DNA from: Zobellella endophytica
GTDB taxonomy: Bacteria > Pseudomonadota > Gammaproteobacteria > Enterobacterales > Aeromonadaceae
Assembly (NCBI RefSeq): GCF_003012775.1
Contig: NZ_PXYG01000002.1
Coordinates: 744,001 to 808,000 of the forward strand
Length of the DNA: 64,000 nucleotides
Direction of reading: 5' to 3'
Part shown: positions 16,672 to 27,446 of the stretch, piece after piece
Position numbering within the stretch: the first letter of the stretch is position 1
Layout: each line of letters starts with the position of its first letter
Notes under the pieces: model-generated
Told to the model about the DNA's origin: nothing
Database searches by the model: none
Seen by the model: only the letters and a program-made list of their open reading frames with translations
Translations under genes and position numbers: made by a program

Positions 16672-17766
16672 CTAAGGAAGGTGCTCTCTGGCAAGATATT
16701 CGTGGGATTGCATTTCCGTCAGCCGCGACAGACAGCGCCGGAACTCGAAACTGAGCCGCCCCTGGCCGTAGAGCTGCTCCATCGGTACCGCCGCAGAGAT
16801 GATCAGTTTGACATGGCGTTCGTAGAATTCGTCGACCATGGCAATGAAACGCCGGGCCGCGTCATCGCTGTCCAGCCCCATGGGCACCACGTTGGCCAGC
16901 AGCACCGAGTGGTAGCAGCGGGCCAGCTCGATATAGTCGAGCTGGGAGCGGGGGGTGCAGCACAGTTCCTGGAACTCGATGTAGAGCACGCCATCGCCTT
17001 CCGCCACTGTCTTCAGCCGGCGGTGATTGATCTCTATGGTGCCGCCCCAGTTGCCCGGTTCGTTGGTCAGGCGGGCGAAATACTGTTCCAGGTTGGTCCT
17101 GGCCTGCGCATCGAGCGGCGCGTGGTAGATCTCGGCCTGCTCCAGGGTACGCAGCCGGTAATCGATCCCCGAATCCACATTGACCACTTCGCAGTTTGCC
17201 TTGATCAGCGCAATGGCCGGCAGGAAGCGAGCCCGCTGCAGGCCGTTGCGATAGAGCTCGTCCGGCGGGATGTTGGAGGTCGCCACCAGGATGACGCCAT
17301 GGCCGAACAGGTACTGGAACAGGGTGCCCAGGATCATCGCATCGGTGATGTCGGAGACGAAGAATTCGTCGAAACAGATAACCCGGGCATCCCGGGCCAG
17401 CCGTTCCGCCACGATTTTAAGCGGATCCGACTGGCCTTTCAGGGTTTTCAGTTCGTCATGCACCCGCACCATGAACCGGTGGAAGTGGACCCGGAGCTTG
17501 TTGTCGAACGGCAAACAGTCATAAAAGGTGTCCACCAGGTAGGTCTTGCCCCGGCCCACCCCGCCCCAGAAGTACAATCCCCTGATGCCCGGCGGCGGCG
17601 CCTGCTTGCCGGTCAGCTTCTGCCACAGGTTCAGCCTGGGCGGCTCCCGGGGTGTCATCAGTTCATCGTAGAGTCGTTGCAGCTGGGCCACGGCGTTGGC
17701 CTGGGCCGCATCGCGGACAAAGTCGGTGCGGCTGAGATCTGCCTGATATTTTTTACTCGGGGTCAT
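16672..17766 (-). CDS. zapE: ZapE, division-associated AAA+ ATPase
   Basis: P-loop ATPase (AFG1-like) reported to act at the Z-ring under stress. 364 aa from ATG 17766 (MTPSKKYQADL). Walker A GGVGRGKT is at residues 68-75, Walker B is in VICFDEFFV, with the sensor-type stretch LVATSNIPPDELY after it. A longer reading to 17871 includes non-conserved residues and reaches past the promoter candidate at 17797-17826. It is divergent from degQ. Confidence 0.95.
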   Translation of the reverse strand: MTPSKKYQADLSRTDFVRDAAQANAVAQLQRLYDELMTPREPPRLNLWQKLTGKQAPPPGIRGLYFWGGVGRGKTYLVDTFYDCLPFDNKLRVHFHRFMVRVHDELKTLKGQSDPLKIVAERLARDARVICFDEFFVSDITDAMILGTLFQYLFGHGVILVATSNIPPDELYRNGLQRARFLPAIALIKANCEVVNVDSGIDYRLRTLEQAEIYHAPLDAQARTNLEQYFARLTNEPGNWGGTIEINHRRLKTVAEGDGVLYIEFQELCCTPRSQLDYIELARCYHSVLLANVVPMGLDSDDAARRFIAMVDEFYERHVKLIISAAVPMEQLYGQGRLSFEFRRCLSRLTEMQSHEYLAREHLP

Positions 17767-17796
17767 TGCGGCATTATGGATAGCGACGGGGGTCCC

Positions 17797-17826
17797 AGTG
17801 TAAATGCCCCGTCCCTCACTGGGCAA
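17797..17826 (-). promoter_or_regulatory. zapE promoter candidate
   Basis: Minus-strand TTGCCC (17821-17826), 18-nt spacer, TACACT (17797-17802), placing the start about 25 nt before the zapE ATG. This also argues against the longer zapE reading. Confidence 0.5.
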
Positions 17827-17905
17827 CCCCTGGCGAAGACAGGGGCTTGATCTTCCGCGCAAAAAACACAATTAATGAAGGCAGTGAAGTTATTGCGGCT
17901 GATCC

Positions 17906-17934
17906 GGAACTCTTACCGTTTCAGCCGGGTCTGA
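17906..17934 (+). promoter_or_regulatory. Candidate sigmaE (RpoE) promoter of degQ
   Basis: GGAACTC (17906-17912), 17-nt spacer, TCTGA (17930-17934). The RpoE consensus is GGAACTT about 16 nt before TCnnA-type -10 sequences such as TCTGA. Start expected near 17941, about 38 nt before the degQ ATG. One mismatch and one extra spacer base keep this tentative. Confidence 0.45.
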
Positions 17935-17978
17935 CTGAACAATTTCCCTGATTAACACTGCGAGTTAGGAGCATGTGC

Positions 17979-19340
17979 ATGAAACGTCGACTCCCCCTGG
18001 TTTCCGCATTGGCACTGAGCCTGGGCCTGACCATACTGCCGGCCACCCAGGCGGCACTGCCCTTTGGCGCCGGTTCGGATCTCACCAGCCTGGCCCCGGT
18101 GGTAGAAAAAGTCAGCCCGGGCGTGGTGAACATCTCGGTCTCCGGCAGCAAGGTCAGCCGTCAGGTGCTGCCCGAACCGTTCCGCTTTTTCTTCGGCCCC
18201 AACATGCCCGGCGGCGAACAGGTGCAGGAAAGACCCTTCCAGGCCCTGGGCTCCGGGGTGATCATCGATGCCGGCAAGGGCTATGTGATCACCAACAACC
18301 ACGTCATCGAGGATGCCGACAAGATACTGATCACCCTGATCGACGGCCAGGAATACGAGGCGGAGCTTATCGGCGCCGACAAGCAGTCCGACATCGCCCT
18401 GCTGCAGGTCGAGGCCAAGGGCCTGGTCGAAATCGAGTTTGCCGACTCCGACCGGCTCAAGGTGGGTGATTTCGCCATCGCCATCGGCAACCCCTTCGGC
18501 CTGGGTCAGACCGTCACCTCCGGCATCATCAGCGCCCTGGGCCGCTCCGGCCTCAACGTGGAAAACCTGGAAAACTTTATCCAGACCGACGCTGCCATCA
18601 ACTCCGGCAACTCCGGCGGTGCCCTGCTCGATCTCGACGGCAGGCTCATCGGCATCAACACCGCCATCCTGGGCCCGGGCGGCGGCAACATCGGCATCGG
18701 CTTCGCCATTCCCGCCAACATGGTGAAGAATCTGGCCGACCAGATCCTCGAGTACGGCGAAGTACGCCGCGGCGTACTGGGCGTGATGGGCGGTGAACTG
18801 ACCTCGGAGCTGGCCCGGACCTTCGGCTATCGCAGCCAGCACGGCGCCTTTGTCAGCCAGGTACTGGAAAACTCCGCCGCCGCCAAGGCCGGGTTGCAGG
18901 CCGGTGACATCATCATCAGCCTGGACGGCAAGCCGATCCGCTCCTTCAGCGAGCTGAGGGCCAAGGTGGCCACCATGGGTGCCGACAAGACCGTGACCCT
19001 GGGCCTGTTCCGGGACGGCAAGGAAAGCAAGGTCGAGGTGACCCTGACCCGGGCCGACGAAGACAATATCCTGGCCAACACCCTGCATGAGTCGCTGGAA
19101 GGCGCCTCCCTGGCCAACACCGGCTCCGATGACGCCGTCCAGGGGGTCAAGCTCACCGAGGTAACGGCCCGCTCGCCCGCCGCCATGTCCGGGCTGGAAC
19201 AGGGCGACATCATCATCGGCGTCAACCGCCAGCGGGTGCGCACCCTCAACGACCTGCGCCAGATTATTCAGTCCAAGCCCGAGGTGATGGCGCTCAACAT
19301 CCAGCGCGGCAACTCCTCCATCTATCTGGTACTCAGGTAA
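17979..19340 (+). CDS. degQ: DegQ, periplasmic Do-type serine protease/chaperone
   Basis: HtrA-family protease that degrades or refolds misfolded periplasmic proteins. 453 aa from ATG 17979, with AGGAG 7 nt upstream (the ATG at 17973 is too close to it). The signal peptide ends near TQA-A. The catalytic triad is His108 (TNNHV), Asp138 (SDIAL) and Ser212 (GNSGG). Two PDZ domains follow at about residues 255-345 and 365-450. The lack of the long Q-linker/LA loop typical of DegP and the pairing with degS favour DegQ. Confidence 0.94.
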   Translation: MKRRLPLVSALALSLGLTILPATQAALPFGAGSDLTSLAPVVEKVSPGVVNISVSGSKVSRQVLPEPFRFFFGPNMPGGEQVQERPFQALGSGVIIDAGKGYVITNNHVIEDADKILITLIDGQEYEAELIGADKQSDIALLQVEAKGLVEIEFADSDRLKVGDFAIAIGNPFGLGQTVTSGIISALGRSGLNVENLENFIQTDAAINSGNSGGALLDLDGRLIGINTAILGPGGGNIGIGFAIPANMVKNLADQILEYGEVRRGVLGVMGGELTSELARTFGYRSQHGAFVSQVLENSAAAKAGLQAGDIIISLDGKPIRSFSELRAKVATMGADKTVTLGLFRDGKESKVEVTLTRADEDNILANTLHESLEGASLANTGSDDAVQGVKLTEVTARSPAAMSGLEQGDIIIGVNRQRVRTLNDLRQIIQSKPEVMALNIQRGNSSIYLVLR

Positions 19341-19356
19341 CCGCTTGATGTAGCAA

Positions 19357-19380
19357 GGAGTCTGCCCGCGGGCAGACTCC
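19357..19380. terminator. Hairpin between degQ and degS
   Basis: Perfect GGAGTCTGCCC / GGGCAGACTCC stem with a 2-nt loop, 17 nt after the degQ stop. No T tract follows, so it may be an attenuator or mRNA-stabilising hairpin rather than a true terminator. Confidence 0.45.
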
Positions 19381-19435
19381 CAACCCCGGCGCTTTATGTT
19401 ATGCTCTCTGGATTCGACGGTAACGACAGCTCCAG

Positions 19436-20533
19436 ATGCGCCTATCCCCTCTTTACAAGTTTCTGCTCCAGGCCATTATCGGCGGCATCATGATGGCGCT
19501 GCTGCTGCTGCTGCTGTTTCCCCAGTTGCGCACCCAGTCCTTCGAGCACTGGTGGCGCAACCAGCAGGTGGGGGTGACCAGCTTTTCCTATGCCGCCAAC
19601 CGTGCCGGGCCGGCGGTGGTCAATATCTATACCCGCAGCTTCCAGCGCGGTGACAGCGCACCCGAGATCAGCGCCACCGGCCTGGGCTCGGGGGTGATCA
19701 TGTCGGAGCAGGGCCATGTGCTGACCAACTATCACGTGATTGCCGATGCGGATCAGGTGATAGTGGCGTTGCAGGACGGCCGCATCATCGCCGGGGAAGT
19801 GGTCGGCTTCGATGTGCCCACCGATCTGGCGGTGCTGAAAATCGAGGCCGGCCAGCTGCCGGTGATTCCCCAGGACGAGGAACTCGCTCCCCAGGTCGGG
19901 GATATCGTGCTGGCCATCGGCAATCCTTACAATGTGGGCCAGACCATCACCCAGGGCATCATCAGCGCCACCGGCCGCAGCGGGCTGTCGAGCATGGGTC
20001 CGGACAGCAACGGCCGCCAGGATCTGCTGCAGACCGATGCCGCCATCAATGCGGGCAACTCCGGCGGCGCCCTGGTCAATGTGTACGGTGAAATGGTCGG
20101 TATCAATACCGCCTCCTTCCAGAGCGTGGCCCACCAGGAAAGCTATGGCATCAACTTCGCCATCCCCTATGCCCTGGCCCACCGCATCATGCATGAGCTT
20201 GTCGTCAACGGCCGGGTGATCCGCGGTTACCTGGGTATCGGCGGCGCCGATATTCCGCCGATGATGGCGCAGTTGCTCAACCTGGGGGAACGTTCCGGCA
20301 TCTACGTGGAGGCCGTCAATGAAGGAGGACCGGCCGCCCAGGCCGGGATCCGCGAGGGAGACGTGTTGCTGGATATCAACGGCAGGGCGATCGGCAACGC
20401 CCGCCATGCCATGGACCTGATAGCCGAAACCAAGCCGGGCACCGAAATCGACATCACCTTGCTGCGGGCCGGCGAAAACCTGATCCTGCCGGTGACCATA
20501 GAAGAGGATCGCCGCTTTCAGCGGTGGCGCTGA
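19436..20533 (+). CDS. degS: DegS, inner-membrane site-1 protease of the sigmaE pathway
   Basis: Membrane-anchored serine protease that senses unfolded outer-membrane proteins and starts RseA cleavage, releasing sigmaE. 365 aa. One N-terminal membrane helix (about residues 10-30), triad His100 (TNYHV), Asp130 (TDLAV) and Ser209 (GNSGG), and a single PDZ domain at about 255-350. It differs from DegQ by the uncleaved anchor and single PDZ. It lies 95 nt after degQ, the standard tandem arrangement. Confidence 0.95.
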   Translation: MRLSPLYKFLLQAIIGGIMMALLLLLLFPQLRTQSFEHWWRNQQVGVTSFSYAANRAGPAVVNIYTRSFQRGDSAPEISATGLGSGVIMSEQGHVLTNYHVIADADQVIVALQDGRIIAGEVVGFDVPTDLAVLKIEAGQLPVIPQDEELAPQVGDIVLAIGNPYNVGQTITQGIISATGRSGLSSMGPDSNGRQDLLQTDAAINAGNSGGALVNVYGEMVGINTASFQSVAHQESYGINFAIPYALAHRIMHELVVNGRVIRGYLGIGGADIPPMMAQLLNLGERSGIYVEAVNEGGPAAQAGIREGDVLLDINGRAIGNARHAMDLIAETKPGTEIDITLLRAGENLILPVTIEEDRRFQRWR

Positions 20534-20574
20534 GCGGAAGCTGGAAGCCAATTGGCGCAGGCCGAAAATACAAC

Positions 20575-20607
20575 AGGGGAAGACAAGTATTGTCTTCCCC
20601 TTTCATT
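20575..20607 (+). terminator. Terminator between degS and murA
   Basis: Stem AGGGGAAGACAA / TTGTCTTCCCCT with a 3-nt loop followed by TTCATTTGTT. The opposite strand is also moderately T-rich, so it may serve convergent murA too. Confidence 0.8.
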
Positions 20608-20662
20608 TGTTCGGCAGACCACTCGGGCGGCCGGGCGCTTCCAGCTGATGGCTCGCTGTCGG

Positions 20663-22177
<1,515 letters not shown>

Positions 22178-22191
<14 letters not shown>

Positions 22192-22462
22192 TGTGGCTCC
22201 CGGAAGGGTTGTCGGTCAGTTGAAACAGGGAACTGACACCGTATAAATCAGCAAGGGGGTAAAAGGTGGCCGGGGGCGAGTCCAGCCGCAGTTGCCTGCC
22301 GCTCTCGGCCAGGGCCTGGCTCCACTGCACCAGGAAGGCCAGGCCCACCGAGTCCAGTTGCCCGACCTCGCCCAGGTCGGCCCGTTCGCTGGCAAACAGG
22401 CGCCGCCGCTCGGCCCAGTAGGCCGGCAGCTCTTCCTTGACCAGCGCACGATTCAGTTTCAT
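22178..22462 (-). CDS. mlaB: MlaB, STAS-domain subunit of the Mla transporter
   Basis: Small cytoplasmic STAS protein that binds MlaF and is needed for MlaFEDB complex assembly. 94 aa from ATG 22462, overlapping the mlaC stop as ATGA. The STAS hallmark is GQLDSVGLAFLVQW. Conservation is low, as usual for MlaB; position between mlaC and ibaG supports the call. Confidence 0.9.
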
Positions 22463-23100
22463 TGGGTCACTTCCAGCGGCGTGACCGGTTTGTTGGTGTG
22501 TTCCTGCAGTTGCCGGGTCACCGCATCGATGCCGTTCTGGCGAATGAGGCCGCTCAGCTCGGCCTGTTTGGCCGACAGCAGGCTGATCCCCTCCGCCACC
22601 ATGTCGAACACCTTCCACTCACCGGTGCGGCTGTTCTGACGTAGTTTGAACTCGAGTTTGATCTCCGGTTTATTCGGCTCCAGTACCGTCACCGGCACCG
22701 ACACCAGCTTGTCATCGGCGCCGACCTGGCCGCTGCCGATATCCAGGGTCTGCTCCTTGTAGGCGGCCAGGGCATCGGCATAGGTCACCACCAGGTAATC
22801 GCTGAACGCCTCGACGAAGCGCTCCCGCTGCTCGGGGGTGGTGCTGTTGAGCTGGTTGCCGATCACCCGGAAGGCGGAAAAGCGCACGTCCACCGCCGGC
22901 AGCATTTCCTCCCGTACTATGGTGCGCAGGTACTCGGGGTTGGCCTTGATTTCGGTCTGTTCCTTGCTCAGGCGGTCGAAGGTGCTCTGCGCCACCTCGT
23001 TGATCAGCGCATAGGGGTCGGAGGCCGACGCAGAGGCGGCCAGCGGGGCCCAGAGGCCACTCAGCAGCAACAGCCAGGATACCAGTACTTTTTTCATCAT
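22459..23100 (-). CDS. mlaC: MlaC, periplasmic phospholipid carrier
   Basis: Soluble shuttle that carries phospholipid between the outer-membrane MlaA-porin complex and the inner-membrane MlaFEDB complex. 213 aa with a signal peptide (LLLLSGLWAPLAASASA). The body has the family pattern YLVVTYADALAAYKEQTLDIG and ends in a helical tail. Fourth gene of the mla operon. Confidence 0.95.
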   Translation of the reverse strand: MMKKVLVSWLLLLSGLWAPLAASASASDPYALINEVAQSTFDRLSKEQTEIKANPEYLRTIVREEMLPAVDVRFSAFRVIGNQLNSTTPEQRERFVEAFSDYLVVTYADALAAYKEQTLDIGSGQVGADDKLVSVPVTVLEPNKPEIKLEFKLRQNSRTGEWKVFDMVAEGISLLSAKQAELSGLIRQNGIDAVTRQLQEHTNKPVTPLEVTQ

Positions 23101-23124
23101 CGCTCCTCAGGGTTACCGATGGAT

Positions 23125-23598
23125 TCAGTTGTTTCCGATGGAATAAATAAACTTGCCGATCAATTCTTCCAGCACCAGCGCCGACTGGGTATGGGCGATG
23201 GTGTCACCATCCGTGAGCATGCCGATGCCCATCTCCTCGTCGGCAAAACCGGGACTGATCCCCAGGTACTGTTCGCCCAGCAGGCCCGAGGTGAGGATGG
23301 AAGCGGTGCTGCTCTCGGCGAATTCGCCGGCCGTCTTGTTGAGGGTCAGCGCCACCACCGGCACCTGATCCCGCGGGTCCAGGGTGATCTGGCTGACCCG
23401 CCCGACCACCACGCCGCCGACCTTGACCGGCGAACGCACCTTGAGGCCGCCGATATTGTCGAACTTGGCGTAGAGGGTGTAGCTTTCCACCTGGCCGTTC
23501 ATGCTGATGCCGGCCACCTTGAACGCCAGCAGCAGCAGGGCGCCGATACCCGCCAGCATAAAGCAGCCGACGCTGAATTCCAGTTTGCTGTATTTCAT
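23125..23598 (-). CDS. mlaD: MlaD, MCE-domain subunit of the Mla transporter
   Basis: Membrane-anchored protein whose six MCE domains form a ring channel above MlaE. 157 aa: an N-terminal membrane helix (about residues 8-28), then one MCE domain with the pattern GLKVRSPVKVGGVVVGRV and LLGEQYLGISPG. It follows mlaE closely (6 nt). Confidence 0.96.
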   Translation of the reverse strand: MKYSKLEFSVGCFMLAGIGALLLLAFKVAGISMNGQVESYTLYAKFDNIGGLKVRSPVKVGGVVVGRVSQITLDPRDQVPVVALTLNKTAGEFAESSTASILTSGLLGEQYLGISPGFADEEMGIGMLTDGDTIAHTQSALVLEELIGKFIYSIGNN

Positions 23599-23604
23599 TA
23601 TTAT

Positions 23605-24384
23605 CTACCCAAACATGACGGCGGTGAGGACGAAATCGAACCCCAGTACCGCCAAAGATGAATGTACCACCGTCCGGGTGGTGGCCTGGCTGATCCCCGC
23701 CGCCGTCGGCCGGGCGTCGAAGCCGTTGAACAGGGCAATCCAGGTCACCACCAGCGCAAACACCAGGCTCTTGATAAAGCCCTGCATAATGTCCTGCTGC
23801 CAGTCCACCGCCGCCTGCATGGCCGACCAGAAGCCGCCTTCGTCCACCCCCAGCCAGTCGACGCCTACCAGCTTGGCGCCCCAGATCCCGACCAGGCTGA
23901 ACATGAAGGCCAGCAGCGGCATGCTGACGAGGCCGGCCCAGAAGCGCGGCGCCACCACCCGGCGCAGGGGATCGACGCCCATCATCTCCAGGCTGGAAAG
24001 CTGTTCCGTGGCCTTCATCAATCCCAGTTCGGCGGTCAGCGCCGACCCGGCCCGGCCGGCGAACAGCAGGGCGGTCACCACCGGCCCCAGCTCGCGCAGC
24101 AGCGACAGCGACACCAGCGGTCCCAGGCTGCCTTCGGCGCCGAAGTCCACCAGCACATTGTATCCCTGCAGGGCCAGCACCATGCCGATAAACAGGCCGG
24201 ACACCAGAATGATGGCGACCGACTGCACCCCCACCACCTGCAACTGGCGCACCAGCAACGGGAAATGCTTTCTGGGCTGGGGGCGGCCGACCAGGGCATG
24301 CAGCAGCATGAAACCGGCCCGTCCCAGGGCGGTGACCGCGGCCACCCCCTGCTGTCCCAGGCGCCCGATCTGTTCAATCAACAT
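23605..24384 (-). CDS. mlaE: MlaE, permease of the phospholipid ABC transporter
   Basis: Inner-membrane permease of the Mla system. 259 aa with about five membrane segments and the family block [21 protein letters not shown]-like pattern followed by [13 protein letters not shown]. Its start lies 11 nt inside mlaF, so the two are translationally coupled. Confidence 0.96.
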   Translation of the reverse strand: MLIEQIGRLGQQGVAAVTALGRAGFMLLHALVGRPQPRKHFPLLVRQLQVVGVQSVAIILVSGLFIGMVLALQGYNVLVDFGAEGSLGPLVSLSLLRELGPVVTALLFAGRAGSALTAELGLMKATEQLSSLEMMGVDPLRRVVAPRFWAGLVSMPLLAFMFSLVGIWGAKLVGVDWLGVDEGGFWSAMQAAVDWQQDIMQGFIKSLVFALVVTWIALFNGFDARPTAAGISQATTRTVVHSSLAVLGFDFVLTAVMFG

Positions 24385-25174
24385 AACGCAACGACTCTCT
24401 CAAGGGCGGGGCGGGATAATGGAACGGCACCGGGCCGTCGGCCTGCCCCTGCAAAAACTGGATCACCCGGGCATCGGTATGCACCCGTAGTTCCGCCGGG
24501 GTGCCCGCCGCTATCACCTGCCGGTTGGCGATGATATAGGCGTAGTCGGCGATGCTCATCACCTCCTTCACGTCGTGGGTGACGATGATCGAGGTCAGTT
24601 GCTGCGCCCGGTTCAGTTCGGCGATCAGCTTGACCAGCACGCCCATGCTGATCGGATCCTGGCCGGCGAAGGGCTCATCATACATGATAAGTTCCGGATC
24701 CAGGGCGATGGCCCGGGCCAGGGCGGCCCGCCGGGCCATGCCGCCCGACAGTTCGGACGGAAACAGCGCCGCCGCCCCGCGCAGCCCCACCGCTTCGAGC
24801 TTCATTAGCACCAGGGTGTGGATCAGCGCCTCCGGCAGGCCGCTGTGCTCGCGCAGCGGAAACGCCACATTGTCGAATACCGACAGGCCGGTGAACAGGG
24901 CGCCGCTCTGGAACAGCATGCCCATGCGCTGGCGCACCCGGTACAGACGGGAGCGCCCCAGGGCCGGCACCGACTCGCCGTCGAACAGCACGTCACCGCT
25001 GTCGGGCTTGATCTGGCCACCGATCAGGCGCAGCAACGTGGTCTTGCCGATGCCGCTGGGGCCCATGATGGCGGTGATTTTTCCCCGGGGGATCTGCAGG
25101 CTGATCCCGTCGTACAGGGTTCGCTCTCCATGGCTGAAACAAAGGTCCCGAATCTCGACCAGGCTTTTGCTCAA
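24374..25174 (-). CDS. mlaF: MlaF, ATPase of the phospholipid ABC transporter (TTG start)
   Basis: Cytoplasmic ATPase powering MlaFEDB. Walker A GPSGIGKT near residue 38, signature LSGGMARR, Walker [14 protein letters not shown], and H-loop VTHDVKEV. No ATG precedes the conserved start region in frame. TTG 25174 ([11 protein letters not shown]) has GGGGA 6 nt upstream and a promoter about 25 nt further up, giving 266 aa. Another TTG at 25228 lies inside that promoter and is unlikely. First gene of mlaFEDCB-ibaG-murA. Confidence 0.93.
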   Translation of the reverse strand: MSKSLVEIRDLCFSHGERTLYDGISLQIPRGKITAIMGPSGIGKTTLLRLIGGQIKPDSGDVLFDGESVPALGRSRLYRVRQRMGMLFQSGALFTGLSVFDNVAFPLREHSGLPEALIHTLVLMKLEAVGLRGAAALFPSELSGGMARRAALARAIALDPELIMYDEPFAGQDPISMGVLVKLIAELNRAQQLTSIIVTHDVKEVMSIADYAYIIANRQVIAAGTPAELRVHTDARVIQFLQGQADGPVPFHYPAPPLRESLRYVD

Positions 25175-25199
25175 ACTGATTCCCCATAAAAAAGAAAGA

Positions 25200-25228
25200 A
25201 TTGTATGGGTTAGCCACCAGATGGGCAA
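25200..25228 (-). promoter_or_regulatory. mla operon promoter
   Basis: Minus-strand TTGCCC (25223-25228), 17-nt spacer, TACAAT (25200-25205). Start near 25193, about 20 nt before the TTG start of mlaF. Confidence 0.6.
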
Positions 25229-25342
25229 CCGAGGGCATCATTTTTCCTCTGTCCCTGCGCCACGGCCTGTCGATACGGGGAGCGGAACGGCACCACGGCC
25301 ACAATCCTCGCCACACCAGTCGCTTATCGTCACAAGCTTTTC

Positions 25343-25348
25343 TATAAT
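25343..25348 (+). promoter_or_regulatory. kdsD -10 element
   Basis: Perfect TATAAT 27 nt before the kdsD ATG; I see no good -35 at the expected spacing, so an activator or a weak -35 must be assumed. Confidence 0.4.
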
Positions 25349-25375
25349 GGCGCCGCCAATGGTGTGGAGAAAATT

Positions 25376-26350
25376 ATGTCTGTCGAATTTGATTACCGTA
25401 AAACCGCCCGACACGTGCTGGATATTGAAAAGGCTGCCATCGACGGCCTTTATCAATATCTGGACCAGTCCTTCGACGAGGCCTGCCGGCTGATGTTTCA
25501 CTGCACCGGCAAGGTGATAGTGACCGGCATGGGCAAGTCGGGCCATATCGCCAACAAGATTGCCGCCACCCTGGCCAGTACCGGCACCCCGGCGTTCTTC
25601 GTCCATCCCGGCGAAGCCAGCCACGGCGACCTGGGCATGATTGGCCCCCACGACGTGGTGCTGGCCCTGTCCAACTCCGGCGAAAGCGACGAGATCCTCT
25701 CCCTGCTGCCGGTGCTCAAGCGTCGCGGACTCAAGCTTATCTGCATGACCGGCAACCCCGACTCCACCATGGCCCGGGAAGCCGAGGTGCACCTGTGCAC
25801 CCGAGTGGCACAGGAGGCCTGCCCGCTCGGCCTGGCGCCGACCGCCAGCACCACCGCCACCCTGGTGATGGGCGACGCCCTGGCGGTGGCCTTGCTGGAG
25901 GCGCGCGGCTTTACCGCCGACGACTTCGCCCTCAGCCACCCCGGCGGCGCCCTCGGCAAACGTCTGCTGCTGCGGGTCGGCGACCTGATGCACAAGGACG
26001 AACGGGTGCCCAAGGTGGGCCTCAATACCCTGATCATCGAGGCGCTGCTGGAAATCGGCCGCACCGGCCTGGGTTTTACCGCCGTGGTCGACGAGCAGGA
26101 GCGCCTGGTCGGTGTCTATACTGATGGGGACCTGCGCCGTACCCTGGATCACAAGATCGATGTCCACCACACCACCATCGACCAGGTCATGACCCGGCAC
26201 TGCGTGACCGCCCGGGCCAACATGCTGGCGGCCGAAGCGGTCAAGCTGATGGAAGAGAAGAAGATCAGCGGCCTGCTGGTGGTCAATGAACAACAACAGC
26301 CGGTCGGCGCCTTCAACATGCACGACCTGTTACGGGCAGGAGTCATCTGA
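25376..26350 (+). CDS. kdsD: KdsD, D-arabinose 5-phosphate isomerase
   Basis: Interconverts ribulose 5-phosphate and arabinose 5-phosphate, the first step of Kdo synthesis for LPS. 324 aa from ATG 25376, with GGAG 6 nt upstream. SIS domain at about residues 35-180 (VTGMGKSGHIANKIAATLASTGTPA-type pattern, LSNSGESDEI) and two CBS domains at about 205-320. The stop overlaps the kdsC start. It is divergent from mlaF. Confidence 0.96.
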   Translation: MSVEFDYRKTARHVLDIEKAAIDGLYQYLDQSFDEACRLMFHCTGKVIVTGMGKSGHIANKIAATLASTGTPAFFVHPGEASHGDLGMIGPHDVVLALSNSGESDEILSLLPVLKRRGLKLICMTGNPDSTMAREAEVHLCTRVAQEACPLGLAPTASTTATLVMGDALAVALLEARGFTADDFALSHPGGALGKRLLLRVGDLMHKDERVPKVGLNTLIIEALLEIGRTGLGFTAVVDEQERLVGVYTDGDLRRTLDHKIDVHHTTIDQVMTRHCVTARANMLAAEAVKLMEEKKISGLLVVNEQQQPVGAFNMHDLLRAGVI

Positions 26351-26901
26351 TGCTGGAGCACACCCTGTACGGCCCCGTTTCCCGCGAGGTATGGCGGCAA
26401 CTGGCCGGGATCCGCCTGCTGATCTGCGATGTCGACGGGGTGCTGTCCGACGGCATGATCTACCTCGGCAACCAGGGCGAGGAATACAAGAGCTTCTGCA
26501 CCAAGGACGGCTTCGGCATCAAGGCGCTGCTCAACGCCGGCATCCAGGTGGCGGTGATCACCGGGCGAGACTCCCGTATCGTCAGCGAGCGCATGGCCTC
26601 GCTCGGGGTACGCCATGTCTACCAGGGTCAGGGCGATAAGATGCACAGCTACCGGGCGCTGCTGGACACCCTCAAGCTCGGGCCGGAACAGGCCGCCTAT
26701 ATCGGTGACGATGTGGTCGACCTGCAGGTAATGCTGGATTGCGGCCTGGGGGTGGCGGTCAGCGACGCCCATCCGCTGGTGCTGCAACAGGCCGATTACG
26801 TCACCCGCATCCGGGGCGGCTTCGGCGCCGTGCGCGAGATCTGCGATCTGATCCTCGCCGCCCGCGGCGAGCTGGAGCAGGCCCGGGGCATGAGTGTATG
26901 A
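26350..26901 (+). CDS. kdsC: KdsC, Kdo 8-phosphate phosphatase
   Basis: HAD-family phosphatase releasing free Kdo. 183 aa. The catalytic motif is CDVDGVLSDG at about residues 27-36 (nucleophile Asp in DVDG), and motif III/IV is in YIGDDVVDLQVM. It overlaps kdsD by one base and lptC as ATGA. Confidence 0.96.
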   Translation: MLEHTLYGPVSREVWRQLAGIRLLICDVDGVLSDGMIYLGNQGEEYKSFCTKDGFGIKALLNAGIQVAVITGRDSRIVSERMASLGVRHVYQGQGDKMHSYRALLDTLKLGPEQAAYIGDDVVDLQVMLDCGLGVAVSDAHPLVLQQADYVTRIRGGFGAVREICDLILAARGELEQARGMSV

Positions 26902-27446
26902 GCCGCCAGACCTGGTTGTTCGGCGGCCTGTTCCTGTTCGCCCTGGTCTGCTGGCAGTGGTTCCGGCCGGCCACCGATGCCCCGGTCAGCGAGCAGGACT
27001 ATCAGCCGGACTTTGTCGCCAGAAACCTGACCAGCATGCAGTATAACCAGTTCGGCCTGCCTTACCGGGGGCTGGACGCGGACTATGCCGAGTACTATGC
27101 CCCCCTGTCCATGACCCTGATGGAAAAACCTGTTATCTTGCTCTATTCGCCCGATGGCCGTCCCCAGTGGCGGCTGAGCGGTGACGAGGGCATCATCAAC
27201 ACCGGCGACAACGCCGTGCTGAATGGCAACGTGGTCGGCCGGGGGCTGTTGCCGGATGCCCTGGTGGACACCCTGACCACCGATTACCTGGAACTGGACT
27301 TTATCAACAACCAGCTGCGCTCCAACCGGAACGTGCGGCTGCAAAGCGCGCAATACCAGGCCGAGGGCCAGGGCCTGCTGGGCCAGCTTGAACAACAAAC
27401 GGTGGAACTACTGCATGAAACCCGGGCAACTTACCTCAATCCTTAG
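26898..27446 (+). CDS. lptC: LptC, inner-membrane LPS transport protein
   Basis: Bitopic protein with a periplasmic beta-jellyroll that receives LPS from LptB2FG and passes it to LptA. 182 aa: N-terminal membrane helix (about residues 5-22), then the LptC fold with the pattern GLPYRGLDADYAEYY. ATG 26898 overlaps the kdsC stop; longer in-frame readings lie within kdsC. Confidence 0.94.
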   Translation: MSRQTWLFGGLFLFALVCWQWFRPATDAPVSEQDYQPDFVARNLTSMQYNQFGLPYRGLDADYAEYYAPLSMTLMEKPVILLYSPDGRPQWRLSGDEGIINTGDNAVLNGNVVGRGLLPDALVDTLTTDYLELDFINNQLRSNRNVRLQSAQYQAEGQGLLGQLEQQTVELLHETRATYLNP

